From positions 41,633 to 105,632 of the forward strand of contig JAETQH010000009.1 in assembly GCA_021770785.1 (NCBI GenBank): 64,000 nt of DNA, read 5' to 3'. This document shows positions 1 to 8,248 of the stretch, piece after piece. The stretch is from Lachnospiraceae bacterium. GTDB lineage: Bacteria > Bacillota > Clostridia > Lachnospirales > Lachnospiraceae. A program made the translations under genes and the position numbers. Each line of letters opens with the position of its first letter. Position 1 is the first letter of the stretch. Under the pieces are notes generated by a model, which was given only the letters and a program-made list of their open reading frames with translations, ran no database searches and was not told the origin of the DNA.

Positions 1-1128
1 GATTATGCTTACAGATCCGGATATTACGATGCCATGGTGGAACTGATCAGGGTTCTGTTTGGAAACGCATTTAAGACGAATAACAGCCTGAAATTTGCAG
101 TTCTGACAGGGTGTCTTCGGATATCAAGGGAAAGTATCTTTACAGGACTGAATAATTTTAAGGTATACACTGTAAAAGATGTGCGCTATAAGGAATATTT
201 TGGTTTTACGGATGCGGAAGTCCGGCAGATGCTGGAATACTATGGATTTTCTGATCAGTATGATGCCGTGAAGGAATGGTATGACGGTTACATGTTTGGT
301 AATCTGGGAATATATTGCCCGTGGGATGTGATCAATTACTGTGGCGACCTGCGCGATGGAAGTGTGACAGAACCGCAGAATTACTGGGTGAATACAAGCA
401 GCAATGACATCATCAGAAGGTTTTTGTCCAGAGCGGACGCTACCGCAAAGGATGAAATTGAGCGTTTGATCAACGGCGGTCATGTGAAAAAGATGGTGCA
501 CCAGGAACTGACATACCGTGACCTGGATTCTGACATTGACAATCTCTGGAGCATTCTTTTTACGACAGGATACCTGACGCAGGCCGGGGAGGACGAGGAG
601 GGCATATCGTCTCTGGCCATTCCAAACAGGGAAATCCGGTGGATCTACGTCCAGCAGATACGGAAATGGTTTAAGGATGAATCACGGAAGGATACGCGAA
701 AACTGGAAAATCTACGCAGGGCATTTGAGGAGAATGATACGGCTGCCATTGAAAAGGAGTTTGCGTTTTACCTGCGAAAGACAATCAGCATCCGCGATAC
801 CAGCGTCAGGAAAGAAATGAAAGAGAATTTTTATCATGGCGTCCTGCTCGGGTTATTTGGAAACATGGACGGCTGGAAGGTGAAATCCAATGCGGAATCC
901 GGCGACGGCTACAGCGACATCAGTGTGGAAGTGGAAGATCAGGAAATCGGCATTGTCATCGAACTGAAATACGCTGAGAATGCGGCATTTGATAACGCCT
1001 GTAAGGAGGCATTGGAGCAGATTCATGACAACCATTATGAGGAGGCGCTGGCTGATGACGGCATGACGACTATTTACAGGTATGGAATCGCGTGCTATAA
1101 AAAACGGTGTAGGGTGGTTTCGGGTTAA
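1..1128 (+). CDS. DUF1703 / AAA-ATPase-like protein with PD-(D/E)XK nuclease-like C terminus (5' partial)
   Basis: The reading frame is open from base 1, so this is the C-terminal part of a longer protein and the ATG at 34 is internal. The visible part carries the typical sequence of the AAA-ATPase-like (pfam09820) plus PD-(D/E)XK (DUF1703) family. There is a segment around codons 12-75 with an LTG and an FGFT motif, then a C-terminal nuclease-like core in which a D (about codon 305) is followed by an ELK motif (about codon 330). Such proteins are often multi-copy in gut Firmicutes and Bacteroidetes. Their role is not settled, and mobile-element or defence functions have been suggested. The Walker motifs expected at the N terminus lie outside the window. 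Family assignment is fairly sure; function is not. Confidence 0.8.
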   Translation, partial: DYAYRSGYYDAMVELIRVLFGNAFKTNNSLKFAVLTGCLRISRESIFTGLNNFKVYTVKDVRYKEYFGFTDAEVRQMLEYYGFSDQYDAVKEWYDGYMFGNLGIYCPWDVINYCGDLRDGSVTEPQNYWVNTSSNDIIRRFLSRADATAKDEIERLINGGHVKKMVHQELTYRDLDSDIDNLWSILFTTGYLTQAGEDEEGISSLAIPNREIRWIYVQQIRKWFKDESRKDTRKLENLRRAFEENDTAAIEKEFAFYLRKTISIRDTSVRKEMKENFYHGVLLGLFGNMDGWKVKSNAESGDGYSDISVEVEDQEIGIVIELKYAENAAFDNACKEALEQIHDNHYEEALADDGMTTIYRYGIACYKKRCRVVSG

Positions 1129-1220
1129 GATCAATAAATGGGAATGGACGGGGATACAGGATTTAGAACTGGGAAAAGCAGGCAGGTGCCCATTATGTTG
1201 ATTAAGTAGGAGAAATAAAT

Positions 1221-1970
1221 ATGGATATACGTAATTTCAGAGACATTGGCGGTTATAAAAACCGTGATGGCAAAGTCATGAAGAAAAATATGATTTTTCG
1301 CGGAGGCTCTTTAGACCGTATTACACAGGAACAGGCCGATTATTTTGAACATACGTTAGCAATCAGACATATTCTTGACTTCCGTGATAAAAAGGAAGCT
1401 GAAATGGCAAAGGATTTCGTGTTTTGTATTGCGGACTATGAGCAGATCAGTGCATTGAGAATTCAAAAGCATGATGAAAACGGTTTTGATTTTGAAAAGA
1501 TAATAAAGAACAAAATGGACGCAAATCAGTTTCAATATATTCTTGGATATTTAAAAGAGGGATATAGGACTATGGCGTTTGAAAATCCGGCATACCAAAA
1601 ACTGTTTGAACTTCTTTTGAAAAATGACGGAAATATTTATTTTCGTTGCACTGCCGGGAAGGACAGAACGGGAGTCGCCGGTTTTCTGATCATGATGGCG
1701 TTAGGCATGAAGGAAGAGGACGCGGTGAATGAATATCTGCTGTCAAATGAATACTTGAAACGGGGAGCCGGTGATCTGGCCGGAAAGTTGAATATACCTG
1801 AGGAATATAGGTGGATGTGCGCGCCGCTGCTGGGGGTTCAGGAAGATTTTATCCGGCTGACCATCAGTTCCATCCAAAGAAAATATAACAGTTACGATGA
1901 ATTTTTTGAAAGCGAATATAAACTGGATAGGGAAAAGAGAAACCGCCTTATAGAAATTTACTGTGAATAA
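1221..1970 (+). CDS. Tyrosine-protein phosphatase (Y_phosphatase3-like)
   Basis: The 249-residue protein starts at an ATG preceded by GGAG. The N terminus (N-F-R-D-I-G-G-Y) matches the NFRD-GG signature of bacterial tyrosine/dual-specificity phosphatases of the Y_phosphatase3 family. The active-site loop is C-T-A-G-K-D-R with Cys143 and Arg149, the CX5R pattern. An Asp in the D-F-R-D stretch near residues 52-55 could be the general acid. One oddity is that the residue before the catalytic Cys is Arg instead of the usual His. The protein is cytosolic, with no signal or membrane segment. It stands alone, converging on the antiporter gene with a 12-bp gap. Substrate unknown. Confidence 0.85.
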   Translation: MDIRNFRDIGGYKNRDGKVMKKNMIFRGGSLDRITQEQADYFEHTLAIRHILDFRDKKEAEMAKDFVFCIADYEQISALRIQKHDENGFDFEKIIKNKMDANQFQYILGYLKEGYRTMAFENPAYQKLFELLLKNDGNIYFRCTAGKDRTGVAGFLIMMALGMKEEDAVNEYLLSNEYLKRGAGDLAGKLNIPEEYRWMCAPLLGVQEDFIRLTISSIQRKYNSYDEFFESEYKLDREKRNRLIEIYCE

Positions 1971-1982
1971 AGACATAAAAGG

Positions 1983-3122
1983 CTATAATTTCTGTATTTC
2001 ACCTGCAAGTTCAAATCCCTTTTTCGCCGCGATGACAGCAATAAATTCATTGATGATCGCAGCAGCGGCAATGGTGCCCTGTACGATTTGCACAAGTTCC
2101 GGTGCGGAAATCAGCGTCGAACATATGATCCATGTAAACACAAGCGAGACGCCCGAGTGAGGTAACAGTGTAAGGCCAAGGTATTTGCATACGGTATCCG
2201 GCATATGGGTAAGCCTTGCACCGCCTCTTGCACCAAAATATTTTCCAAAGGCTCTCGCTGTAATATATAGGAATGTATATAAGCCTGCGCCAAGAATCAG
2301 GTGGTAATCCAAAGGTGCGCCAAGATCAACGATAGCGGCAAGCAGGGCTGCGCCAAGAATGGGGGCAAAGTAGCTGTTGGTCTTATCCAACTGTTCGGGT
2401 GTGACCATATTGGAAAACACTGCCGAAAAGGAAACGCCCATCAGCATATAATTCAGCGTAATGCCGGAAAGAAAGCAGGTATTTAGGAGCCATCCGATCA
2501 TCATGGTAATTGTGATGCCGCTAAGCAGTGCGGTCAGTGTCCGGACTTTTTCGCTGGGTTTTCGCAATAACAGTCCCACAGGGAAACCGGCTGCAGCTCC
2601 GATCAGAATAGGAAGAAAGATCATGACGGGGATCATGTACAGCGGGAGCGCGCCGCCGGAAGCCTCGCGTGCGACCAGGGAATTTACCGTAAAAAAGACT
2701 GCAATTCCCACCACGTCATCCAATATGGTCATGGGAAGCAGCGTATCAGTGACAGGCCCTTTCGCATGAAATTCATTGACAATGGACAGGGCGGGGGCCG
2801 GTGCGGTGGCAAGCGCAATACCGCCGAAAACAAATGCAAGATAAACAGGCACTCTGGCAATGGTAAAGAGAATACTAAAGGCAAGGGAAACAACCGCAAA
2901 GGTGCCAAGAGACTGTGCCAGTGTCGTGATGACGAGCGCTTTTCCGGAGCGTTTCAGCTTGTTCCATATCAGTTCGGAACCGAGCATGACACCAAAGGCG
3001 CATTGCATCCACATAAGGATAATTTTATACCATCCGGCATCCAGAATGCTCTGGGGCATCAGCTTTAAGGCGTGGGGCCCCAGCAGCATACCGACAATCA
3101 GCCAGCCGAGAATGGATGGCAT
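1983..3122 (-). CDS. Cation:proton antiporter (CPA family), probably 5'-truncated
   Basis: The 379 residues form about ten hydrophobic helices. They include the P-S-I-L-G-W-L-x-x-G-M-L-L-G-P motif of monovalent cation:proton antiporters at the very start and an acidic D-D in T-I-L-D-D-V-V-G near residue 135, where ion-binding Asp residues sit. Homologues have another membrane helix before the first motif. Here the ORF opens directly at it, without a recognisable ribosome binding site and only 56 bp from the divergent AraC gene. The preceding bases, in a frame shifted by one, read D-I-L-K-L-K, which would join smoothly to M-P-S-I-L-G. This suggests a one-base deletion in an A-run and loss of the 5' end. 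It may be a pseudogene. Confidence 0.65.
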   Translation of the reverse strand: MPSILGWLIVGMLLGPHALKLMPQSILDAGWYKIILMWMQCAFGVMLGSELIWNKLKRSGKALVITTLAQSLGTFAVVSLAFSILFTIARVPVYLAFVFGGIALATAPAPALSIVNEFHAKGPVTDTLLPMTILDDVVGIAVFFTVNSLVAREASGGALPLYMIPVMIFLPILIGAAAGFPVGLLLRKPSEKVRTLTALLSGITITMMIGWLLNTCFLSGITLNYMLMGVSFSAVFSNMVTPEQLDKTNSYFAPILGAALLAAIVDLGAPLDYHLILGAGLYTFLYITARAFGKYFGARGGARLTHMPDTVCKYLGLTLLPHSGVSLVFTWIICSTLISAPELVQIVQGTIAAAAIINEFIAVIAAKKGFELAGEIQKL

Positions 3123-3163
3123 TTTAATTTTAGAATGTCAGCTTCATCTGCCACAAAACGTAT

Positions 3164-3187
3164 TTTGTCCGGAACAAGATGGACAAA
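3164..3187. promoter_or_regulatory. Inverted repeat TTTGTCC-N10-GGACAAA at the start of the AraC gene
   Basis: A perfect 7-bp dyad (3164-3170 and 3181-3187) with a 10-bp spacer overlaps the annotated ATG at 3179. Its symmetry and position in the short divergent gap fit an operator. It would lie in the leader if the true start is the ATG at 3266, which has a GGAG sequence 9 bases upstream. No binding protein can be named. Confidence 0.3.
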
Positions 3188-5743
3188 GAAACAGTTTCTT
3201 CAATGACAAAAGGATATTTGGATGTTATACTTAAAAAAAGGATTTGGGAAACGGAGAGCCGTGATATGGTTGATTTTGACGAGAAGGCTGTCGTGGAAAA
3301 ATGGAACATTACCAATGAAAGGCAGGAAGAATTTTGGTTTATGCTTTTCAGACAGGGAGATTTGCGTAAAATCTGGAAACCTCAGATTGAGATAATATTT
3401 ATACTCAAGGGAACGGGCAAAATTTATTTTGCCAATACGAAAACGGTTTATACGGTGCAGGAAGAGGATATCTTTGTAATCAATAGTTTTGAGATGAACA
3501 ATTTTGAATTGGAAGCAAATGCGCTCGCCCTCTCTTTTTCAGTGTCTTTAAGGTTTTTGTCTGCCATGAATCCGGAGATGCTGAAATATCGGATAAACTG
3601 CCGTTCGTTTTTGCATAATAGGGATACGCAGGAATTGTTTGATATATTGAGGGGGGATCTGGCCAGGGCGTTTAAGGAGCAATATAAAAATGCAAATCAT
3701 CGGTCTAAACATTTTATGAGTAAAACGGCGGCCATTCTTGAGGATCTGAGCAGATATTTTCTGGACAGGAAAAAAGCGATTGAAAGCTGGGGAAGCTTTC
3801 AATCGCTTAAACCGGCGGTCAATTATATCCAGTTGCATTACAGGGAGAACATTACGCTGAAAGACCTTGCAGAGCAGACTTTTTTAAGTAAGACATATAT
3901 TTCCAGAAGTTTTACGAAATATTTCGGGATTTCATTTACAGATTATATAACGCTTTTGAGGATTGGTTATGCTTCCAAGATGCTGCGGGGGCAGGATACG
4001 GTCTCAGCGATTGCTTTGGAGAGCGGATTTCTCAATGTGAATGCGATGATTCTTGCGTTTAAACGTCATTGGGGAATTACTCCGGGAGAATATCGTAAAA
4101 AGCAGGAATCTCAGGAAAACGGCAAAACGGTAGATTCTGAGGATAATATAAAGGATGAGTTTGATTCGCTCATGAAATATGCTGTCAAAACCGTAGATGC
4201 AGAAGATTTATCGGAAGATATTACGGAAATCAACGCAGATATATATGGGAGAAAGCGCAGGGCTGCTTCTCATTGGAGGCGTATTCTGAATGCCGGATAT
4301 GCCCGGAGCATCACTGACGGGACCGTGCAAAAAGAAATACGTTACCTGCAAAAAAAAGTAGGTTTTGAATATATCCGCATCAAAGGGATACTCAATGATG
4401 ATATGTGTCTGTTAAAAACAGATATGAACGGAAAAGTTAACGTGAACTATGGATATGTGGATGAAGTGATTGATTTCATACTTTCGGCAGATGCAAAGCC
4501 TATGATTGAGATCGGATATGTGCCGGGGCTTCTTGCCAAAACTCCGGCAGTGCGTCTTATGCGGGACGGGATTTTTGGTGTGCCGTCAGACGTCGGAAAG
4601 TGGAAAGCGCTGATTGAAGGGTTGATGGAGCATATTATAAAACGTTATGGAAGCGAAAAGATAAGACACTGGCTTTTTGCACCGTGGATTTCACCTGATT
4701 TTATGAGTTATGGACTTTGCAGTCAAAAGGAATATGAAGAGATTTATAATACATCTTATCAGGCGATTAAGAAAAGCAATCCGAATTTCGTGGTCACAGG
4801 GCCGGGGTGTATAGGATCCAGTCAATATTTGGAATGGTTCCTTGACATGTGCGATAGAAGAGGATGTATGCCGGATGTTATCACTTTTCGCTCTTATGCG
4901 GAAGGAGAAGCTCATGATGAAGACGGACTGAATCTGATCAGTAATAATGAAAGTTTTCCCATGGTTGTAAGCAAAGATGAGAATCTGATCAGGAATACGA
5001 CTGATAAGATAAAACATGTCCTGAATGATAGAGAATTATCAGGATATCCTCTTCTTCTTGAAGAGTGGAGTAATAATATATGGCAGAGGGATCTGTGTAA
5101 TGATACCTGCTACAAATCAGCTTATGTATTTAAAAATGTTCTTGAAAATAACCACAGCCTGAACGGTATGGGGTATTTTACATTGAATGACCGTCTTGAT
5201 GAAGTGCCGCCCGCCGCGGACACGTTTCACGGCGGGTTCGGTTTGTTTACCAAAAATGATATTCCCAAAAGCGCCTGTCTGGCCATGGAACTTCTCGGGC
5301 AGATGGGGGAGCGGCTGGTGCAGCAGGGTGACGGCTATTGCATCACGTGTTCTGAACATGAAGTACAGATTTTCCTGTACCATTACAGCCATTACGACCT
5401 TCTGTACCGATACAGACATATGACGAATCTGAGCAGGACAAGCCGCTATGATGTGTTTGTATCAAAAAATACCCGGGCATTTTATATCCGGTTTGGGAAT
5501 ATGCAGGCGGGGAAATACGAGGTGAGGCGATATTCGATTACAAGAGAGGGGGGAAGCAGCTATGATGCGTGGGTGAAAATGGGTGCGCCTGAGCCTCTCA
5601 CCAAAGAGGAAACGGAAATTCTGCGGAATCTGTCAAGACCGTTGTACCTGAGAGAATCCGTAGAGGTAAAAGAAGAAGGGATTTTAAGCATAAAGGCAAG
5701 CCTGAATCCTCAGGATGTCAGTCTTGTAAAAATTAAGATTTAA
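3179..5743 (+). CDS. AraC-family regulator fused to a GH39-like domain
   Basis: The 854-residue protein has an N-terminal cupin-like sensor (about 40-130), a two-helix-turn-helix AraC domain (about 205-310, with the G-F-x-N-x-N-x-F-type second helix and a G-I-T-P-G-E-Y-R end), and a GH39 TIM barrel with a beta-sandwich tail (about 345-854). In GH39 xylosidases the acid/base lies in W-N-E-P. Here the same site reads W-I-S-P with Ser505 in place of Glu, while a candidate nucleophile Glu629 before Trp is kept. The GH39 part may therefore bind sugar rather than cut it (inference). The gene precedes GH3 and esterase genes, which it probably activates. The start is uncertain: 3179 has a weak site, and codon 30 (3266) has a better one. 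Confidence 0.85.
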   Translation: MDKETVSSMTKGYLDVILKKRIWETESRDMVDFDEKAVVEKWNITNERQEEFWFMLFRQGDLRKIWKPQIEIIFILKGTGKIYFANTKTVYTVQEEDIFVINSFEMNNFELEANALALSFSVSLRFLSAMNPEMLKYRINCRSFLHNRDTQELFDILRGDLARAFKEQYKNANHRSKHFMSKTAAILEDLSRYFLDRKKAIESWGSFQSLKPAVNYIQLHYRENITLKDLAEQTFLSKTYISRSFTKYFGISFTDYITLLRIGYASKMLRGQDTVSAIALESGFLNVNAMILAFKRHWGITPGEYRKKQESQENGKTVDSEDNIKDEFDSLMKYAVKTVDAEDLSEDITEINADIYGRKRRAASHWRRILNAGYARSITDGTVQKEIRYLQKKVGFEYIRIKGILNDDMCLLKTDMNGKVNVNYGYVDEVIDFILSADAKPMIEIGYVPGLLAKTPAVRLMRDGIFGVPSDVGKWKALIEGLMEHIIKRYGSEKIRHWLFAPWISPDFMSYGLCSQKEYEEIYNTSYQAIKKSNPNFVVTGPGCIGSSQYLEWFLDMCDRRGCMPDVITFRSYAEGEAHDEDGLNLISNNESFPMVVSKDENLIRNTTDKIKHVLNDRELSGYPLLLEEWSNNIWQRDLCNDTCYKSAYVFKNVLENNHSLNGMGYFTLNDRLDEVPPAADTFHGGFGLFTKNDIPKSACLAMELLGQMGERLVQQGDGYCITCSEHEVQIFLYHYSHYDLLYRYRHMTNLSRTSRYDVFVSKNTRAFYIRFGNMQAGKYEVRRYSITREGGSSYDAWVKMGAPEPLTKEETEILRNLSRPLYLRESVEVKEEGILSIKASLNPQDVSLVKIKI
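3774..3808 (+). repeat. 15-bp perfect inverted repeat with 5-bp loop inside the AraC-GH39 gene
   Basis: Left arm 3774-3788 is the exact reverse complement of right arm 3794-3808, separated by GGGGA. It lies in coding sequence just before the HTH domain and could fold into a strong mRNA hairpin. No U-tract follows, so it does not look like an intrinsic terminator. Confidence 0.6.
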
Positions 5744-5752
5744 TGACTGGAC

Positions 5753-5794
5753 AGAGCAATGATGAACACAATCATTCATTATTGCTCTTTTTTT
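5753..5794 (+). terminator. Rho-independent terminator after the AraC-GH39 gene
   Basis: A 14-bp stem with one G-U pair (arms 5753-5766 and about 5774-5787) is followed by seven T residues at 5788-5794. It starts 9 bp after the stop codon of the regulator gene and separates it from the GH3 operon. Confidence 0.85.
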
Positions 5795-5858
5795 CATGGA
5801 ATGTTGCTCTCTTAAAACGTGATCGTGCAATGATGTTTGGGAAAAGGCAATAAAAGTG

Positions 5859-5909
5859 TAGGAAATGCATAGGAAATCGGTAGAAAAGATGCAGACATAT
5901 TTCTATAAT
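5859..5909 (+). promoter_or_regulatory. Promoter of the GH3 operon with 11-bp-spaced direct repeats
   Basis: A perfect TATAAT lies at 5904-5909, 32 bp before the GH3 ATG. At -35 spacing there is only TAGAAA, a poor match. Overlapping and upstream of that position are three direct repeats one helical turn apart: TAGGAAAT at 5859-5866, TAGGAAAT at 5870-5877 and the weaker TAGAAAAG at 5881-5888. A strong -10 box, a weak -35 box and phased direct repeats are what an AraC-type activator site looks like. The adjacent AraC-GH39 protein is the obvious candidate (inference). Confidence 0.5.
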
Positions 5910-5941
5910 GGAATCAAATAGAAACAAAGGAGGACTTTTAT

Positions 5942-8221
5942 ATGGAAATTAGTAAAGTAAAAGAACTTGTTGCTGGTATGACATTGGAAGAAAAGGCGTC
6001 TCTTTGCTCCGGGCTTGACTTCTGGCATACGAAAGGTGTGGAACGAATGGGAATCCCGTCCGTGATGGTCTCAGACGGCCCTCACGGGCTTAGGAAGCAG
6101 GAGAAAAGAGGGGATCACTTAGGACTGAATGACAGTATCAAGGCAGTGTGCTTCCCGGCCGGCTGCGCCATAGCGGCGGGCTTCAGCCGCAAGACGGCAG
6201 CGAGGCTGGGGGAACTTCTCGGAGAGGAATGTCAGGTGGAGAATATCAGCACCATCCTCGGACCGGCGATGAATATCAAACGCTCTCCGCTTTGCGGACG
6301 GAATTTTGAGTATTATTCGGAGGATCCTTTTCTGGCGGCAGAAATCGGGACTGCTTATGTAAATGCAGTCCAGAGCAGGAATGTGGGAACAAGCCCGAAG
6401 CATTTCATGGCAAATAATCAGGAATATCATCGCATGACAAGCAGCTCCGATATGGATGAGAGAACGGCAAGGGAGATTTATCTTGCAGCATTTGAAGGCA
6501 TGGTGAAGAATGCGAAACCGTGGACTATCATGAACTCCTACAACAAACTGAACGGTACGTATCTTTGTGAGAACAAAGAAATACTTACAGACGTGCTCCG
6601 CAAAGAATGGGGATTTGACGGGTATGTCATGACAGACTGGGGCGCAATGAACCGCCGTGTGGAGGCATTGAAAGCAGGCTGTAACCTTGAGATGCCGGGC
6701 GGAAGCAGCGTGACGGATGCACAGATTGTACAGGCAGTAAAAGACGGGGAACTTGAGGAGATGGTACTGGACCAGTCCTGCGAAGAACTTCTTCATATTG
6801 TGTTCCGTTATGTGGAGAACCGTAAAGAAGACGCCCTGTTTGACAGAGAGAAAGATCACGAAGCGGCAAGGGAACTGGAGGAGGAATGTATTGTCCTTCT
6901 GAAGAATGAAGGAGATATTCTTCCACTTTCCAAAGAGAAGAAGGTAGCTTTGATCGGCAAATACGCGGCAGCGCCCCGTTATCAGGGAGACGGCAGTTCC
7001 CATATCAACAGTTTCAGGGTGGATTCGGCATTGGAAACATTGAAGGAATGGGCGGATGTGGTTTATGCACAGGGATATGATGATGCAGAGGATGTCATAG
7101 ACGAGGCAATGCTGCGTGAAGCAGTGGAAACGGCAAGGAATGCAGAAGCAGCCGTCATTTTCGCCGGGCTTCCGGATAGTTTTGAATCGGAGGGATACGA
7201 CAGGAAGCACCTTCGTATGCCGGACTGTCAGAACAGGCTCATTGAAGAAGTGGCTAAAGTTCAGCCGAATACAATCGTAGTGCTTCATAATGGGGCACCG
7301 GTGGAGATGCCATGGATTGCGGAAGTGAAAGCGGTAGTGGAGGCTTACCTTGGCGGCCAGGCTGTAGGAAGTGCGGTTGCGAATGTGCTGTATGGCAAGG
7401 TGAATCCCAGCGGAAGACTTCCGGAGACATTCCCGCTTCGCCTGCAGGATACACCATGCTATTTGAATTATGGCGGAGAAAGGGATAAAGTAATATACAG
7501 CGAAGGGGTATTTGTGGGATACCGTTATTATGAATCCAGGGAAATGCCGGTACTGTTTCCCTTTGGATATGGGCTGTCTTACACAACGTTTGCGTATAGT
7601 AACCTTACCATAGAAAAAGACAGTATCCAAGAATCTGAAACCGTGAAGATTACTGTCGATGTGACAAATACAGGAACGTGTATGGGTAAAGAGGTGGTAC
7701 AGCTCTATGTGGGGAAAAAAGGCGGAAGCATTGTACGTCCAATCCGTGAACTTCGTGCATTTGATAAGATTGAACTGAATCCCGGGGAGACAAAGACTGT
7801 GGAATTTACGCTTGACAGCCGTGCCTTTGCATACTGGGAGACAGAAATCCATGACTGGTTTGTAGAAAGCGGCGCATATGAGATTCAGATTGGCAGATCT
7901 GCTTCCGAAATCATACTGTCAAAAGAAATCCGGGTGGAAGGCGAAAAGACAATTCCGAAGGTATATACCAGGAACTCCACTGTTGGCGAGGTGATGGCGG
8001 ATCCGAAGAGCCGCAGGATTCTGGAAGCGATGGGCAAAGAGATGAATATGGGTGAAAGCATTGCCGCTATGGCAGACAGTCAGGGCGGTGCAGGCGTCAT
8101 CAGCAAAGAGATGGTTGCGGCGATGATGGAAGGCATGCCCCTTCGTTCTGTCATGATGTTTATGCCGGGATTAAAGCCGGAAATGCTGGAACAGCTTATC
8201 AATGCTTTGAATGGGAAATAA
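5942..8221 (+). CDS. Glycoside hydrolase family 3 (beta-glucosidase/beta-xylosidase type)
   Basis: The 759-residue enzyme has no signal peptide, so it is probably cytoplasmic. Domain order is a GH3 N-terminal barrel (about 1-290), a C-terminal alpha/beta domain (about 320-550, opening with the L-K-N-E-G-x-I-L-P-L motif) and a fibronectin III-like domain (about 580-670). A tail of about 80 residues follows. The nucleophile is Asp232 in the T-D-W-G motif, and the K-H-F-x-x-N-x-Q-E substrate-binding motif is present near residue 155. It would release glucose or xylose from short glycosides; exact specificity cannot be read from sequence. The start has a strong AAAGGAGG site. It is first in an operon with the esterase (27-bp gap) and the PAP2 gene, behind a likely AraC-controlled promoter. 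Confidence 0.93.
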   Translation: MEISKVKELVAGMTLEEKASLCSGLDFWHTKGVERMGIPSVMVSDGPHGLRKQEKRGDHLGLNDSIKAVCFPAGCAIAAGFSRKTAARLGELLGEECQVENISTILGPAMNIKRSPLCGRNFEYYSEDPFLAAEIGTAYVNAVQSRNVGTSPKHFMANNQEYHRMTSSSDMDERTAREIYLAAFEGMVKNAKPWTIMNSYNKLNGTYLCENKEILTDVLRKEWGFDGYVMTDWGAMNRRVEALKAGCNLEMPGGSSVTDAQIVQAVKDGELEEMVLDQSCEELLHIVFRYVENRKEDALFDREKDHEAARELEEECIVLLKNEGDILPLSKEKKVALIGKYAAAPRYQGDGSSHINSFRVDSALETLKEWADVVYAQGYDDAEDVIDEAMLREAVETARNAEAAVIFAGLPDSFESEGYDRKHLRMPDCQNRLIEEVAKVQPNTIVVLHNGAPVEMPWIAEVKAVVEAYLGGQAVGSAVANVLYGKVNPSGRLPETFPLRLQDTPCYLNYGGERDKVIYSEGVFVGYRYYESREMPVLFPFGYGLSYTTFAYSNLTIEKDSIQESETVKITVDVTNTGTCMGKEVVQLYVGKKGGSIVRPIRELRAFDKIELNPGETKTVEFTLDSRAFAYWETEIHDWFVESGAYEIQIGRSASEIILSKEIRVEGEKTIPKVYTRNSTVGEVMADPKSRRILEAMGKEMNMGESIAAMADSQGGAGVISKEMVAAMMEGMPLRSVMMFMPGLKPEMLEQLINALNGK

Positions 8222-8248
8222 TAGTGGATTTGGAAAGGAGAAGACAAC

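Noticed and set aside
6119..7852. 577-codon open frame antisense to the GH3 gene
   Set aside because: It lies entirely within the well-supported GH3 gene, has no domain signature and reads as a Cys/His/Phe-rich shadow.
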